Assembly (NCBI GenBank): GCA_963715635.1
Contig: OY970261.1
Coordinates: 2,604,001 to 2,668,000 of the forward strand
Direction of reading: 5' to 3'
Source of the DNA: JAPKZH01 sp963715635
Lineage (GTDB): Bacteria; Acidobacteriota; Aminicenantia; Aminicenantales; UBA4085
Length of the DNA stretch: 64,000 nt
Position 1 is the stretch's first letter. Every line of letters begins with the position of its first letter. The notes under the pieces are model-generated. The model was given only the letters and a program-made list of their open reading frames with translations. It was not told the origin of the DNA and searched no databases. This document shows positions 1 through 9,149 of the stretch, in pieces. Made by a program: the position numbers and the translations under genes.

Positions 1-838
1 CGCTGTCTGTTCCGATGACAGCGGCGTGGACAAGAGGCAGGCTCAAGGCGTAGCGGATGAGCTGCTCAGGAGTCACGCTTTTGACAGTCTCTCTCGGCCG
101 GATGGCTTTGATGATCATGATGCCCATTTTTTTCCCGGCCGCGGCGGGGATGGCGTCCTGCTCCATGTCCCCTTTGCGCTCGGCATAGTGGTTCAGGGCG
201 ATGAGCATCGTGTCGAAATCATACCGGCTGACCATGGCCTTCATGACTTCGGCCGACATATGCCCGGAGAATCCGATGAATCGAGTGGTTTTTTCGTCGC
301 GCGCTTTGAGCAGGACTTTCAGGACGCCGTCCTTCGCGCCGATCCTCTCCACTTCGTCCAAGGTCGAGATGTTGTGGATCTTGAGGAGGTCGAGCTTATC
401 GGTCTGCAGCCGTTTCAGGCTTTCTTCAAGGTGGCGCAGGCCTTCGTCATAGGTCCGCTTCTGGATTTTTGTTGACAGGATGACTTCTTTCCTCCTGGTT
501 TTCAAGACCAGTCCGAGCCGTTCTTCGCTCACGACCCTATCGGTGCCGTAATCATGCGCGGTATCCCAGTAATAAAATCCATGGTCGAGGGCGTATGTCA
601 AAATCTCAACGCTTTTTGCCGGATCCTGGACCGCGCAGAATCGGCTGCCGCAGCCGATGCCGATGCGCGGGACGACAATGCCTGTCTTTCCCAAGGTGAC
701 TGTCGGAAGCCCCTTGGCATCATGGATGGTTTTTTCCGCGGACAACAACTCACAGGAGGAGCCAAGCGCCCCGAGCGCAACCGTGGAGGCCGCGCACGTC
801 TTCAGAAAATCGCGCCGATTCATGCCTTTGTTTTTCAT
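1..838 (-). CDS. Aldo/keto reductase, TAT-exported (partial, C-terminus outside window)
   Basis: NAD(P)-dependent oxidoreductase of the aldo/keto reductase TIM-barrel family. The frame stays open to base 1, so the C-terminus is missing. Residues 1-35 form a twin-arginine leader (NRRDFLK followed by an Ala/Gly/Leu-rich stretch), which implies folded export with cofactor. The barrel starts near residue 42 (VTLGKTGIVVPRIGIG). The catalytic tetrad is visible: Asp and Tyr in WDTAHDYG, Lys in LSTKI and His in LKIHN. The last residues in the window (HAAVIGTDS) match the conserved region before the family's C-terminus. The start at 838 has a GAGGGGAG ribosome site; a second ATG five codons in, just before the twin arginine, is an alternative. 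The upstream gene ends 10 bases away on the same strand, so the two are probably co-transcribed. Substrate cannot be told from sequence. Confidence 0.9.
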   Translation of the reverse strand, partial: MKNKGMNRRDFLKTCAASTVALGALGSSCELLSAEKTIHDAKGLPTVTLGKTGIVVPRIGIGCGSRFCAVQDPAKSVEILTYALDHGFYYWDTAHDYGTDRVVSEERLGLVLKTRRKEVILSTKIQKRTYDEGLRHLEESLKRLQTDKLDLLKIHNISTLDEVERIGAKDGVLKVLLKARDEKTTRFIGFSGHMSAEVMKAMVSRYDFDTMLIALNHYAERKGDMEQDAIPAAAGKKMGIMIIKAIRPRETVKSVTPEQLIRYALSLPLVHAAVIGTDS

Positions 839-848
839 AGAACTCCCC

Positions 849-1622
849 TCATTTCTTGAAAGTGCTTCCCCAAAGCTTGATCTCCGAAAAACTCCCCGTA
901 TCATCAAACGACCCGACGCCCACAAGCCCATGGCCAAGAGTTTTATCTGCCGCCGTCAGAATGGGCGTGGCGAGATCATCCAGGTAGGCCTTGATCTCAC
1001 CCGTCGCGGCATCATGGGTCACCTTGAAATCGTGGAATTTGAGGTCTGTCAGGCGATAAACGGACCTTCCTGGCGGTTCGCGATTGATTTTCACCCGGTC
1101 CTTGCCGTTGACAATGGCGATGACATTGTGCGCCTCGTCGCTCGACGCGCTGAAATGGACATAATAGAAATGGGTTGCATCCTGAAAATGAAAGAAAATA
1201 CACATGTCCCGCTTATCGACAGAAGGATCGGTATTGCATCTGGTCCTGCCGGTGAAAACAAAGCTCGTGACATCGAAATTTTTGAGGAGCGACCAGGCGG
1301 TCGGAGCACGGACCTTGCCCTGCTCGCCGGAAGCTGTGAGCCGATAGACGAACGAGCCTTCCTCCTTAGCCAACTGCCAGTGCTCGGGATGATTGGGCAT
1401 CCAGGCGCCCGCTTTTCCGTCCTTAAAATCATCGGCGATCAGCAAAGGAAGATTGGAGCCGCTTTCTTTCGTTTGAGATGCCGAGACCGGAATCTTGGGC
1501 AGATCAAGCCAGAAAAAAAAGGCAGCAAGGGCTATGGCCGAAAGTGCCGCGTTTGCTTTTCTTATAAATACTATTTCCCTTCCCCTTTTTAGAATCGCCA
1601 CGATCGACAAATGCCAAGACAT
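849..1622 (-). CDS. Exported LamG/DUF1080-like protein
   Basis: Predicted exported protein of about 257 residues. The N-terminus has basic residues followed by a hydrophobic run (ALSAIALAAFFFWL) typical of a signal peptide or anchor. The rest reads like the concanavalin-type beta sandwich seen in DUF1080/3-keto-glycoside hydrolase-type proteins: an N-terminal DDF, a central HFQDATHFYYVHF strand, VNGKDRVKI and a C-terminal GHGLVGVGSFDDTGSFSEIKLWG block. Such domains bind or cleave carbohydrate, but no catalytic residue can be assigned here. The start is uncertain: ATG at 1622 has only a weak GAGAG site, and a GTG seven codons on is possible. It is the first gene of a two-gene minus-strand unit with the aldo/keto reductase, which hints at a role in oxidised sugar metabolism (inference). 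Confidence 0.7.
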   Translation of the reverse strand: MSWHLSIVAILKRGREIVFIRKANAALSAIALAAFFFWLDLPKIPVSASQTKESGSNLPLLIADDFKDGKAGAWMPNHPEHWQLAKEEGSFVYRLTASGEQGKVRAPTAWSLLKNFDVTSFVFTGRTRCNTDPSVDKRDMCIFFHFQDATHFYYVHFSASSDEAHNVIAIVNGKDRVKINREPPGRSVYRLTDLKFHDFKVTHDAATGEIKAYLDDLATPILTAADKTLGHGLVGVGSFDDTGSFSEIKLWGSTFKK

Positions 1623-1737
1623 CTACTCTCGCTTATATCACAGGAAAAAAGGACGGTCAATTCCCGGGCGTTCTTGCAAAAACTCATCCTTTAATGTTTT
1701 AATACCACTCATCTTGAAACTTCGCGAAGGAGAGGAC

Positions 1738-3117
1738 ATGGCATCAGAGACAAAGCCTACCCACGGCCTGGAGAGAAGGCTTGGATTGTTTCCCCTCACC
1801 AACATTGTCGTCGCCAACATGATCGGCGCCGGGATTTTTACGATGTCCGGACTCCTGATGAAAGACCTGGGCAATCCTCTGGTCATGTTGGGCCTGTGGA
1901 TCTTGGGTGGGGCCATCGCCCTGTGCGGCGCGCTCAGCTATGGCGAGCTCGGCGCCGCCATCCCTCATGCCGGCGGCGAATACATTTTTCTCTCGAAACT
2001 TTACCATCCCATAGCTGGCTTTCTGAGCGGATGGGTCTCGTTTTTTGTCGGCTTTTCGGCGCCCATCGCCGCCTCGGCCATCGGCTTTTCCGAATACTTC
2101 ACGAGGGCCTTTCCCGGGCTCTTGCACCTGGGGCTTTTTGGAGGGGGCTCGGAAGCGGTCATCCTCAAAAAAATCTATGCCTGCCTGATCATCATCACCT
2201 TCACTTTGATCCACATGAGGGGCATCGAGTTCGGATCAAAAGTCCAAAACCTCCTGACGGTCCTCAAGGTAGGCTTGATCGTGGGGCTCGTCGCCGTTGC
2301 TTTCCTGTCGGGCAAAGGAACCCTCAACCATTTGGTCCAGGGGGAAAGTTACCGGTTCAATTTCGGCGGATGGAAAACCGCGGGCCTGTCGCTGATGTGG
2401 ATCATGTTCGCCTACAGCGGCTGGAACGCCTCCGCCTATATCGGCTCCGAAGTTAAAAATCCGTCCAGAAACTTGCCGCGCTCCCTGCTCTTCGGAACGG
2501 GAATCGTGATACTTCTCTATATGGGCTTAAATTTGTTCTACATCTATGCTATCCCGCCCGCCGACATGAGCGGAGTGATCTCGATCGGGGGCCTGGCGGT
2601 CGGCAACCTCTTCGGAAAATCCTTCGAGAACATCCTCTCCGTCATGATTTCTTTTGCTTTGTTCTCCTCCCTGAGCGCCTTTATCATCCTTGGGCCGCGA
2701 GTCTACTACTCGATGGCGAGGGACAAGTGTTTCTTCAAATTCGTTTCGGACGTTCACCCCGTCCATAAAGTGCCGGCGAAATCCGTGCTGCTCCAGGGCC
2801 TGATCGCCATCATCATTTTGATCTCAGGATCATTCGACCAGATCCTGACCTACATGGGCTTTTCACTCGGCATCTTTCCCATTCTGGCGGTGGCCGGAGT
2901 CTTCAAGGTGAGGCGCTCCAGAATGAGTCCGTACAAAATGCCGGGCTTCCCCATCGTTCCTATCATTTATATTCTGGCGGCGATCATGATCCTCATCCTG
3001 GGATTTCTCCGGAGTCCCGGTCCTTCCTCCATTGCCATCCTGACGGTCGTTGTGGGCGTCCCCGCCTATTTTCTCTTTAAGAAGAGGTACGAAAAAAACG
3101 AAAAGCCATGTGCGTAA
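1738..3117 (+). CDS. APC-family amino acid permease
   Basis: Secondary transporter of the amino acid-polyamine-organocation superfamily, about 459 residues with roughly 12 hydrophobic segments. The first segment carries the family hallmark ANMIGAGIF, and GWNASAYIGSEVKNPSRNLPRS is a typical mid-protein APC block. The start at 1738 was chosen because AAGGAGAGG lies just upstream and the hydrophobic core begins soon after; the open frame extends further upstream without a ribosome site. It heads the plus-strand cluster that includes peptidases and a BASS transporter, so import of amino acids released outside the cell is a reasonable guess. The substrate is unknown. Confidence 0.9.
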   Translation: MASETKPTHGLERRLGLFPLTNIVVANMIGAGIFTMSGLLMKDLGNPLVMLGLWILGGAIALCGALSYGELGAAIPHAGGEYIFLSKLYHPIAGFLSGWVSFFVGFSAPIAASAIGFSEYFTRAFPGLLHLGLFGGGSEAVILKKIYACLIIITFTLIHMRGIEFGSKVQNLLTVLKVGLIVGLVAVAFLSGKGTLNHLVQGESYRFNFGGWKTAGLSLMWIMFAYSGWNASAYIGSEVKNPSRNLPRSLLFGTGIVILLYMGLNLFYIYAIPPADMSGVISIGGLAVGNLFGKSFENILSVMISFALFSSLSAFIILGPRVYYSMARDKCFFKFVSDVHPVHKVPAKSVLLQGLIAIIILISGSFDQILTYMGFSLGIFPILAVAGVFKVRRSRMSPYKMPGFPIVPIIYILAAIMILILGFLRSPGPSSIAILTVVVGVPAYFLFKKRYEKNEKPCA

Positions 3118-3131
3118 AAAGGGAGGCGCGC

Positions 3132-4058
3132 ATGAAGAAAATCTTCATCCTGTCTGCCATTGTCTCGGGAGTTCTCTTGTCCGGCTGCCCGGCCCTCACG
3201 GCTCAAGAGAAGCTCAAAACAGAGCCTGATCCGTCCTATCGCGAGGATGCCGTCTCCGTCCGTCGCCATCCGGAAGTCGATACCAATGTTTTTCTCTACA
3301 TCAATCACTGGCGCAATTCCCTGCCCTTCGAAGCTCATGGCGGGCTCGTCGAGCGCGATATCCTCACAGCGGGCGATCCTCTTCATCCCTCAAAAAAAGG
3401 CGCTGTTTTGAAATACATCAAGGCGTTTAGGCGCGGTGTCCTCCAGCCCCGCACGAACACAACTCCCGCCAAAGCGGAAAAGGAACAGGTCTTTTTTTAT
3501 GTGATGTCGGGAACGGGGGGCGTGGAAGCGGGCGGCAAAAAGGCCGGTCTCGAAGAGGGCACAGCCGTGGTTATTCCGGCGGGGATGGAATACCGTTTTT
3601 TTAATCCGGCCGAAGTCCCTTTGGAAATGATCGTTGTGATCGAAGAGGCAGCACCCGGCTTTATCCCGAATAAAAGGATGTCTGTCGGAAGCTATCATGA
3701 TGCCGAGCCGGCGATCGGACATCACTGGGCCCATATCGCCCGCGGCTTCAATTATGACGTTCCCCCAAAGTTCTCGAACCCCATGGGGTTTATCGTCGTC
3801 TCGATCGATAAATTCGACATCGCTCAACCGCACACCCATGGCCCCGGGACCGAGGAGATTTGGTGCCAGCTTAAAGGAAAAAGCCTTCTCTTCTTCGGAA
3901 ACCGCCTTCTCTGGCAGGAGCCCGGAGAGGCCTTCCTCGTCCCGCCGAATAACAAAGTCCCCCATAGCTCGATCAACTATTCAGAAGAGCCCATGCTCTG
4001 GCTCTTCATGGGCTGCAGGCATCCTGAAGATGCCGCCAAGGAAAGCCTCAATGAATAG
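3132..4058 (+). CDS. Bicupin lipoprotein, copy 1
   Basis: Predicted lipoprotein of 308 residues. The signal peptide ends in a lipobox (VLLSGC), so the mature protein should be lipid-anchored at Cys. Two cupin barrels follow. The first, about residues 105-170, holds FYVMSGTGG and AVVIPAGMEYRF but lacks the usual metal-binding histidines. The second, about 225-300, has HTHGPGTEEIWCQLKG and later VPHSS, giving the His-x-His, Glu and His set needed to bind a metal. The start at 3132 follows GGGAGG, 6 bases after which lies the ATG; the upstream in-frame ATG has no such site. A close paralog lies at 8215-9126. Cupins of this kind can be dioxygenases, isomerases or sugar-binding proteins; the reaction is not known. 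Confidence 0.8.
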   Translation: MKKIFILSAIVSGVLLSGCPALTAQEKLKTEPDPSYREDAVSVRRHPEVDTNVFLYINHWRNSLPFEAHGGLVERDILTAGDPLHPSKKGAVLKYIKAFRRGVLQPRTNTTPAKAEKEQVFFYVMSGTGGVEAGGKKAGLEEGTAVVIPAGMEYRFFNPAEVPLEMIVVIEEAAPGFIPNKRMSVGSYHDAEPAIGHHWAHIARGFNYDVPPKFSNPMGFIVVSIDKFDIAQPHTHGPGTEEIWCQLKGKSLLFFGNRLLWQEPGEAFLVPPNNKVPHSSINYSEEPMLWLFMGCRHPEDAAKESLNE

Positions 4059-4060
4059 GA

Positions 4061-4114
4061 CGGGGTCAAACCTCAACTTTCAACTAATCTGTTGAAAGTT
4101 GAGGTTTGACCCCG
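4061..4114. repeat. Perfect 24-bp hairpin before DUF362 gene (copy 1)
   Basis: Inverted repeat with arms 4061-4084 and 4091-4114, all 24 pairs perfect, loop TAATCT. The outer part of the arm is GGGGTCAAA. It begins two bases after the cupin stop codon and ends just before the ribosome site of the next gene. A second hairpin with the same outer nine bases but a different inner stem lies at 11095-11164, also directly before a DUF362 gene. Such a stem would be very stable in mRNA. There is no T-tract, so it is not an ordinary intrinsic terminator. Confidence 0.9.
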
Positions 4115-4136
4115 AATCCTGTCGAAGGAGATGCCC

Positions 4137-5201
4137 ATGGCGGAAAATAAAAACCGTTGGAACCGTCGCGATTTTCTGAAAGGGGTCGGCCTGGGAGTTA
4201 TGGGATATGCGGCTCTTGGCGGGAAAGTATTTGCCCGTCCCCTGGTTCAATCCGAACCAGCCGAGCCGCAGCTCGGCAGCGGGCATCTTTACCAGAAAAT
4301 CTCCGGACCGGCCCGAGTCAGCCTGGTCAAGGGCAATGACCGGCGGGGGATCGTGCACCAATCCTTGAAGCTCATCGAAGATGAAATCCTCGCCTCGATC
4401 GGCAACAAAAAGATCATGATCAAGCCCAACGTCGTGACTCCTATCAATCCTCTGGGCTCGCTGCATGTCGATGCGGTGCGGGCCATCCTGGATTTTCTGA
4501 CCCCTCATTATAAAAGCCAGATCATCATCGGAGAAGCGGCGACCATCAATACCATGGAGGGCTACAAGAACTACGGCTATTTCGCTCTGGAAAAAGAATA
4601 TAACGTGAAGCTGGTCGACCTCAACCTGACCCCCTACGAATACCGCTATGTCATCAACAAGGACAACAAGCCCATACCGATCCGGGTCGTCTCAAAATAC
4701 TTGGAGCCGGACCTATATCTTATTTCCGCGGCGAGGATGAAAACACACAACATCGTGCTCGTGACCCTGTCGCTCAAGAATATCCTCCTGGGCGCTCCAC
4801 TGAACGACTACAAAAAGAACGACAAGAGCTTGATGCATACCAACCCCAACACCACGGCCAACGATATCTGCCATTTCAACATGTTTCACATCGCCCAGGA
4901 AATCTTCCCGGACCTGGCCGTTATCGATGGATTCGAAGCCATGGAGGGCAAAGGCCCGGCCTGGGGAACGCCTTTCGACGCGCGCCTGGCCATCGCCAGC
5001 CGAGACGCCGTCGCCGCGGACACGCTGGCCACAAAAGTCATGGGGTTTAACCCGCAGAAGATCAACTACTTATCGGCCATGAACGAGGCCGGCATGGGCC
5101 AGGGCGATCTCGAAAAGATCACAGTCCTCGGCACGCCCCTCGACCAATGCCTCTATCATTTCAAAGTCGATGAGAAGACCGCGGAAATCTATAAGCTGTA
5201 A
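4137..5201 (+). CDS. DUF362 domain protein, TAT-exported, copy 1
   Basis: DUF362-family protein of about 354 residues with a clear twin-arginine leader (NRRDFLKGVGLGVMGYAALG). Family landmarks: KIMIKPNVV near residue 90, RMKTH and LSLKNILLGAP near 205, and DLAVIDGFEAMEGKGPAWG near 265. The function of DUF362 is not established; members often occur with redox enzymes. The start at 4137 is preferred over the ATG at 4131 because GAAGGAG ends at 4130, leaving the right spacing only for 4137. The paralog at 11180-12250 matches along its whole length. Position after the cupin gene in both copies suggests the pair works together outside the membrane (inference). Confidence 0.85.
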   Translation: MAENKNRWNRRDFLKGVGLGVMGYAALGGKVFARPLVQSEPAEPQLGSGHLYQKISGPARVSLVKGNDRRGIVHQSLKLIEDEILASIGNKKIMIKPNVVTPINPLGSLHVDAVRAILDFLTPHYKSQIIIGEAATINTMEGYKNYGYFALEKEYNVKLVDLNLTPYEYRYVINKDNKPIPIRVVSKYLEPDLYLISAARMKTHNIVLVTLSLKNILLGAPLNDYKKNDKSLMHTNPNTTANDICHFNMFHIAQEIFPDLAVIDGFEAMEGKGPAWGTPFDARLAIASRDAVAADTLATKVMGFNPQKINYLSAMNEAGMGQGDLEKITVLGTPLDQCLYHFKVDEKTAEIYKL

Positions 5202-5235
5202 GACGTAATTCAACTTCAAGGCCAAGGGGTCTTCC

Positions 5236-5439
5236 CCAAAAATTGCCGATGGAGCTGCTCATTCGCCAAAAACTAAGAGCGCTCCGTTAAATTTATAGAA
5301 AGCACGGATGCCCGACGGGTGGCGTGGTTTGGGGGCCTCCCGCCGCCCCGAGCGTTTGATGCGGCTGACTTTCTGCTTAAGAATCAACACGGTAGACCGC
5401 GAGGGGCGCCGGGGGTGAACCGCGACAGGACCCGTCGGG
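5236..5439 (+). repeat. Dispersed ~200-bp repeat, copy 1, with inverted 10-bp core ends
   Basis: A core of 129 bases (5311-5439) begins with CCCGACGGGT and ends with ACCCGTCGGG. The matching region extends left to about 5236 (CCAAAAATTGCCGAT). A second copy, with a core of exactly the same length, lies in opposite orientation at 21852-22054. In copy 1 the sequence ATCGGCAATTTTGG at 5447-5460 also mirrors the left edge, giving a second, outer inverted pair. The repeat has an open frame in both copies, but with no ribosome site. It fills most of the 345-base gap before the M28 peptidase gene. It is a candidate MITE-like or REP-like element. Confidence 0.8.
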
Positions 5440-5546
5440 CGTTTCTATCGGCAATTTTGGATCTTCCCCTCCAAATTGACTCTCGTCGTTTCCTGGTATA
5501 TAAAGAAAAAAGATGGACAATCGATGATTTTTCCAGGAAGGGATCC

Positions 5547-8195
5547 ATGAAAACAAGAATATGGCTTTTAACAATCATTGTGTTCTTTTTATGCCTTGGG
5601 ATTTCTCTTCCCCAGGACCGTCCCGAGGACCGTTTCGACCTCGCCCGCCTAGCCTGGGATACCGGTGATTACCTCCGGGCACTTGATGAATTCGAGTCCA
5701 TTTTGAAAAGCCCGGACGGCAGCCGATTTTTCGAGCCAATCGCCCTGATCACCGGGGAATTGTATACGGCAAGAGAGATCACGCGGGACGGCAGGACGAT
5801 CCGCATCAGCCCGGATGGAAAATACGCCGCCTATGATGCGGGGACACGCACCACTCCTCTCACCCGGATCTTCGCCATGGACGATCCAACGAGAACGAGT
5901 GTTGAAGTCCGAGGAACAAGCCTTGTTTTTTCGGCGGTTCCGAATACCGCCGCTTTTTTACGTGTGGCGGGGACTCCTGAGATCACCAACCTCCGCAAGG
6001 AGATCGAACAGATCACCGCTCAGCCATCGCCGGATAGACAAGCTCTGATGAACAAGCAGAGGCAATTGACCTGGCTGGAGTCGAAAAACGCGACTATCAT
6101 CCTTCTGGATATCGCCACGAAAAAGGAAAAGATCCTTAAAACCGAAGGCCTGCTGAAAGGCGCCCTCGCCTTCAGCGCCGACGGCCGCGAGGTCTATTTT
6201 GTCGGCGCCAAAGAAATGGATCCTGCATCGAACGAGATTTATGCCGTCTCGCAGACGGCGGACCCCAGGCCGTTGACATCAGGGACTGGATTCAAAACCA
6301 ATCCTCTCGTCGTCCCCGGCGGGAAATATCTTGTCTATGCGATTCCCTCACAAACGCCCTTTCCAAAACCCGCCTCCCCTGAGCCCGCGGCGCGCCCCGC
6401 CCCAGGCGCGCCTCCGGCCGAGGGGCAATTCCGCCCCGGGGGTTCCCGGCAACTTGCCGTGCTGAACCTCGCGGACAGAAAATCGACAATATTCAACGGC
6501 GCCTCGGGGCCGGCCGTTTCCGCAGACGGGTTCACGCTCGTCTTTCTCACCATGGCCGGGGCCGACACGACCCTGAATCTCGTCAGGCTCAGCGAGCCGT
6601 TCACGGCCTCAGTCCTCAAAAAAACGACGGAAAGGATCGGCTCCGCCTCTCCGGCGCCGGACGGATCGGGCGTCGTGTTTGACATGACCTATACGAGAAA
6701 CGGTGAGATCTTTTATGTCCAAAGCGACGGGAAAGGCGAGGTCCGCTTGAGCCGGGAGATCGAGCCCGACCGCGCTCCCCGTTTTTTGAACCAGAACCAG
6801 GTCCTCGCTGTGAAGGGCGAGCCGCGCGACAGCCGGGCTTATATCTATGACCTCAAGACCCTGTCGAATTTTCGGCTGTTCCATAACAACACGCTCCGGA
6901 CGCTGGCCCCTGAATATGAATGGGTCGCCAACACGGCGGGAACGCGTCTCCTCATCGGCGCCGAGCGCGACGGCGACACGATTTCTCCCGAACGCGGCGT
7001 CTATCTCGTCGATCTCACCAAGACAATCTCCATGGATGAACTTCTGGCGCGGATCGAGAGCCAGCGGACGGCGGAAAAAGCCCTGCGCACCCAAGGGGAA
7101 AGGACATTCCAGCCGATCCATGACCTTGTTCAAAAGTCCGTCGATAGAGTCTCCATCACGAAAATCTATGAATACGAGGAGACGCTTTTCAATTTCGACT
7201 CAAAACACATCACCATGCCGGGCAACAAGCCGGCTGGCGATTATATTTTTAATACCTTCAAGTCCTTCGGCTACCAGCCCGAATATCAGTGGTTCGAGTC
7301 GCGGGGGACCAAAACCGCCAACATCCTGGCCAGGATTCCCGGGACCGAAAACCCCGATATGATCTACATCGTCAGCGGCCATTACGATTCCAACCAGCGC
7401 GGCCCGGGGGCGGACGACAATTCTTCGGCGACCGCCGTATTGCTCGAGACGGCTCGCGTCTTAGCCAAGACTCCCATGCCCGCGACGATCCTCTTTGCCG
7501 CCTTCACCGGCGAGGAAGCCGGCCTCCTGGGAAGCCGGGAGTTCGTCAGGCAGGCCCGGGAGAAGAAATGGCGAATCGCCGCCGACCTCAACAACGACAT
7601 GATCGGCTGGACGAACGACTACCGGCTGGACGATACAATCCGGCATGCCAACGCCGGCATCCGGGACATCCAGCATGCGGCCGCGTTCCTCTTTTCCCGG
7701 ATGGTGACCTATGATACGCGCTACGTCAAATCCACGGATGCCGCCTCCTTTTTCGAGGCCTACGGAGATATCATCGGCGGGCTGGGCTCCTATCCGCTGC
7801 TCGGCAATCCCTACTACCATCAGGCGACCGACCTGCTGGAGACCGTCAATCATCAGCTCTTGGTGGAAGCCGCGAAATTCAACATCGCTTCGATTATGAT
7901 GCTGGCCTCGAGCCCGACGCCGGTCCAGGGCCTCAAGGTCATCCGCTTGAAGAGCGATGCCGCCGAAGTCACGTGGATGCCCAGCCCTGAACTGGGCATC
8001 GCTTCGTACATCGTCGAATACGGACCGGAGAAAAAACCGTCAGCTTCGAGCTTGACGGTCGCCGAAGCTCATGCCAAGCTTCAAGGATTCCATCTCGAAC
8101 GCGGCGAAAAATTGGCCGTCTCGGTCAAGGCGGTCAACAGTCGCGGCATTTCCAGCTGGGACTGGACGCGGACGACCGCCCCCGCGACAAAATGA
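5547..8195 (+). CDS. Secreted M28 metallopeptidase with N-terminal propeller and C-terminal FnIII-like domain
   Basis: Large exported peptidase, 882 residues. Residues 1-22 are a Sec signal peptide (WLLTIIVFFLCLGISL). About 30-60 is a TPR-like helix pair (RLAWDTGDYLRALDEFESI). About 90-520 shows WD40/PD40-type propeller blades (ISPDGKYAAYD, LAFSADGREVYFV, SADGFTLVF). The M28 zinc aminopeptidase domain spans about 555-805: His in SGHYDS, bridging Asp in GADDNSS, catalytic Glu pair in FTGEEAG, Asp in NNDMIGW and His in YYHQATD. The last 70 residues look like a fibronectin type III domain. The longer upstream frame runs through the dispersed repeat; the start at 5547 follows AGGAAGGG and begins the signal peptide. 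It probably releases amino acids from peptides in the periplasm or outside the cell. Confidence 0.92.
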   Translation: MKTRIWLLTIIVFFLCLGISLPQDRPEDRFDLARLAWDTGDYLRALDEFESILKSPDGSRFFEPIALITGELYTAREITRDGRTIRISPDGKYAAYDAGTRTTPLTRIFAMDDPTRTSVEVRGTSLVFSAVPNTAAFLRVAGTPEITNLRKEIEQITAQPSPDRQALMNKQRQLTWLESKNATIILLDIATKKEKILKTEGLLKGALAFSADGREVYFVGAKEMDPASNEIYAVSQTADPRPLTSGTGFKTNPLVVPGGKYLVYAIPSQTPFPKPASPEPAARPAPGAPPAEGQFRPGGSRQLAVLNLADRKSTIFNGASGPAVSADGFTLVFLTMAGADTTLNLVRLSEPFTASVLKKTTERIGSASPAPDGSGVVFDMTYTRNGEIFYVQSDGKGEVRLSREIEPDRAPRFLNQNQVLAVKGEPRDSRAYIYDLKTLSNFRLFHNNTLRTLAPEYEWVANTAGTRLLIGAERDGDTISPERGVYLVDLTKTISMDELLARIESQRTAEKALRTQGERTFQPIHDLVQKSVDRVSITKIYEYEETLFNFDSKHITMPGNKPAGDYIFNTFKSFGYQPEYQWFESRGTKTANILARIPGTENPDMIYIVSGHYDSNQRGPGADDNSSATAVLLETARVLAKTPMPATILFAAFTGEEAGLLGSREFVRQAREKKWRIAADLNNDMIGWTNDYRLDDTIRHANAGIRDIQHAAAFLFSRMVTYDTRYVKSTDAASFFEAYGDIIGGLGSYPLLGNPYYHQATDLLETVNHQLLVEAAKFNIASIMMLASSPTPVQGLKVIRLKSDAAEVTWMPSPELGIASYIVEYGPEKKPSASSLTVAEAHAKLQGFHLERGEKLAVSVKAVNSRGISSWDWTRTTAPATK

Positions 8196-8214
8196 AGGGA
8201 TTTGGGAGGAAAAA

Positions 8215-9126
8215 ATGAGGACTATGATTTGTTCGGCGCTGATGACTTTTATGGTCATCATCTCGGTCGGAATTTCGGCGCTCATGGCACAGCAAAAACT
8301 GACCGTTGAGCCCGATCCGTCCTTCCGCGAGGATGCCGTCTCCAACCACCGCCATCCCGAAGTCGATACGGATGTCTTTCTCTACATCAACCACTGGCGG
8401 AATTCTTTGCCCTATGCGGGCCACGGCGGGTTGATCGAGCGCGACATCTTGACGCCCGGCGATCCTCTTCGCCCGCCCAAAAAAGGCGCGGTCTTGAAAT
8501 ATATAACCGGCTATAAACGCGCCGCCTTGGAGCCCCGTACAAACACCCGGCCGTTCAAACATGACACAGAGCAGGTTTTTTATTATGTCATGTCCGGGAC
8601 GGGAAACGTTCTGGCCGGCGGCAAAAAAGGTTCGCTCGAGGAGGGTACGGCCGTCGTCATCCCCGCGGGACTCGAATACCATTTTACCAACCCGACCGAA
8701 GCGAGCCTGGAATTGATCATGGTCACTGAAGAAATCACACCGGGATTCGTACCGAATAATGAAATGTCCATGGGAAGCTACCACGACTCCCTGCCGAGTG
8801 TCGGCATGCACTGGGCCCATATCGGCCGGGGGTTTAACTACGATGTCCCTCCGAAATTCGCCAACCCCGTCGGGTTCGCCATCGTCTCCATCGACAAATT
8901 CGATATCGCCCAGCCCCATGTCCATGGCCCCGGCTGCGAAGAGATCTGGTGCCAACTAAAAGGCAAGAGCCTGTTATTGTTCGGAAACCGTCTCTTCTGG
9001 CAGGAGCCCGGCGAAGCGTTCCTCATTCCGCCCAATGGCAAAGTTCCCCATGGCTCGATCAATCACACGGACGAGCCCATGCTCTGGCTTTATATGGGGA
9101 ATCGGCACGACCGGCTGGGGAAATAA
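8215..9126 (+). CDS. Bicupin exported protein, copy 2
   Basis: Paralog of the gene at 3132-4058, 303 residues, colinear over nearly the whole length (shared blocks DAVS..RHPEVDT, LYINHWRNSLP, ERDIL, KKGAVLKYI, GRGFNYDVPPKF). The second cupin again has a full metal set: HVHGPGCEEIWCQLKG and VPHGS. Unlike copy 1, the leader (MVIISVGISALMAQQ) lacks a clear lipobox Cys and looks like an ordinary Sec signal. The start at 8215 has GGGAGGA four bases upstream. The gene lies 19 bases after the M28 peptidase and 23 before the cupin-SMP30 gene, so it is in one transcription unit with them. Confidence 0.8.
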   Translation: MRTMICSALMTFMVIISVGISALMAQQKLTVEPDPSFREDAVSNHRHPEVDTDVFLYINHWRNSLPYAGHGGLIERDILTPGDPLRPPKKGAVLKYITGYKRAALEPRTNTRPFKHDTEQVFYYVMSGTGNVLAGGKKGSLEEGTAVVIPAGLEYHFTNPTEASLELIMVTEEITPGFVPNNEMSMGSYHDSLPSVGMHWAHIGRGFNYDVPPKFANPVGFAIVSIDKFDIAQPHVHGPGCEEIWCQLKGKSLLLFGNRLFWQEPGEAFLIPPNGKVPHGSINHTDEPMLWLYMGNRHDRLGK

Positions 9127-9149
9127 GACGCCGGTTTGAGGAGGCCTGA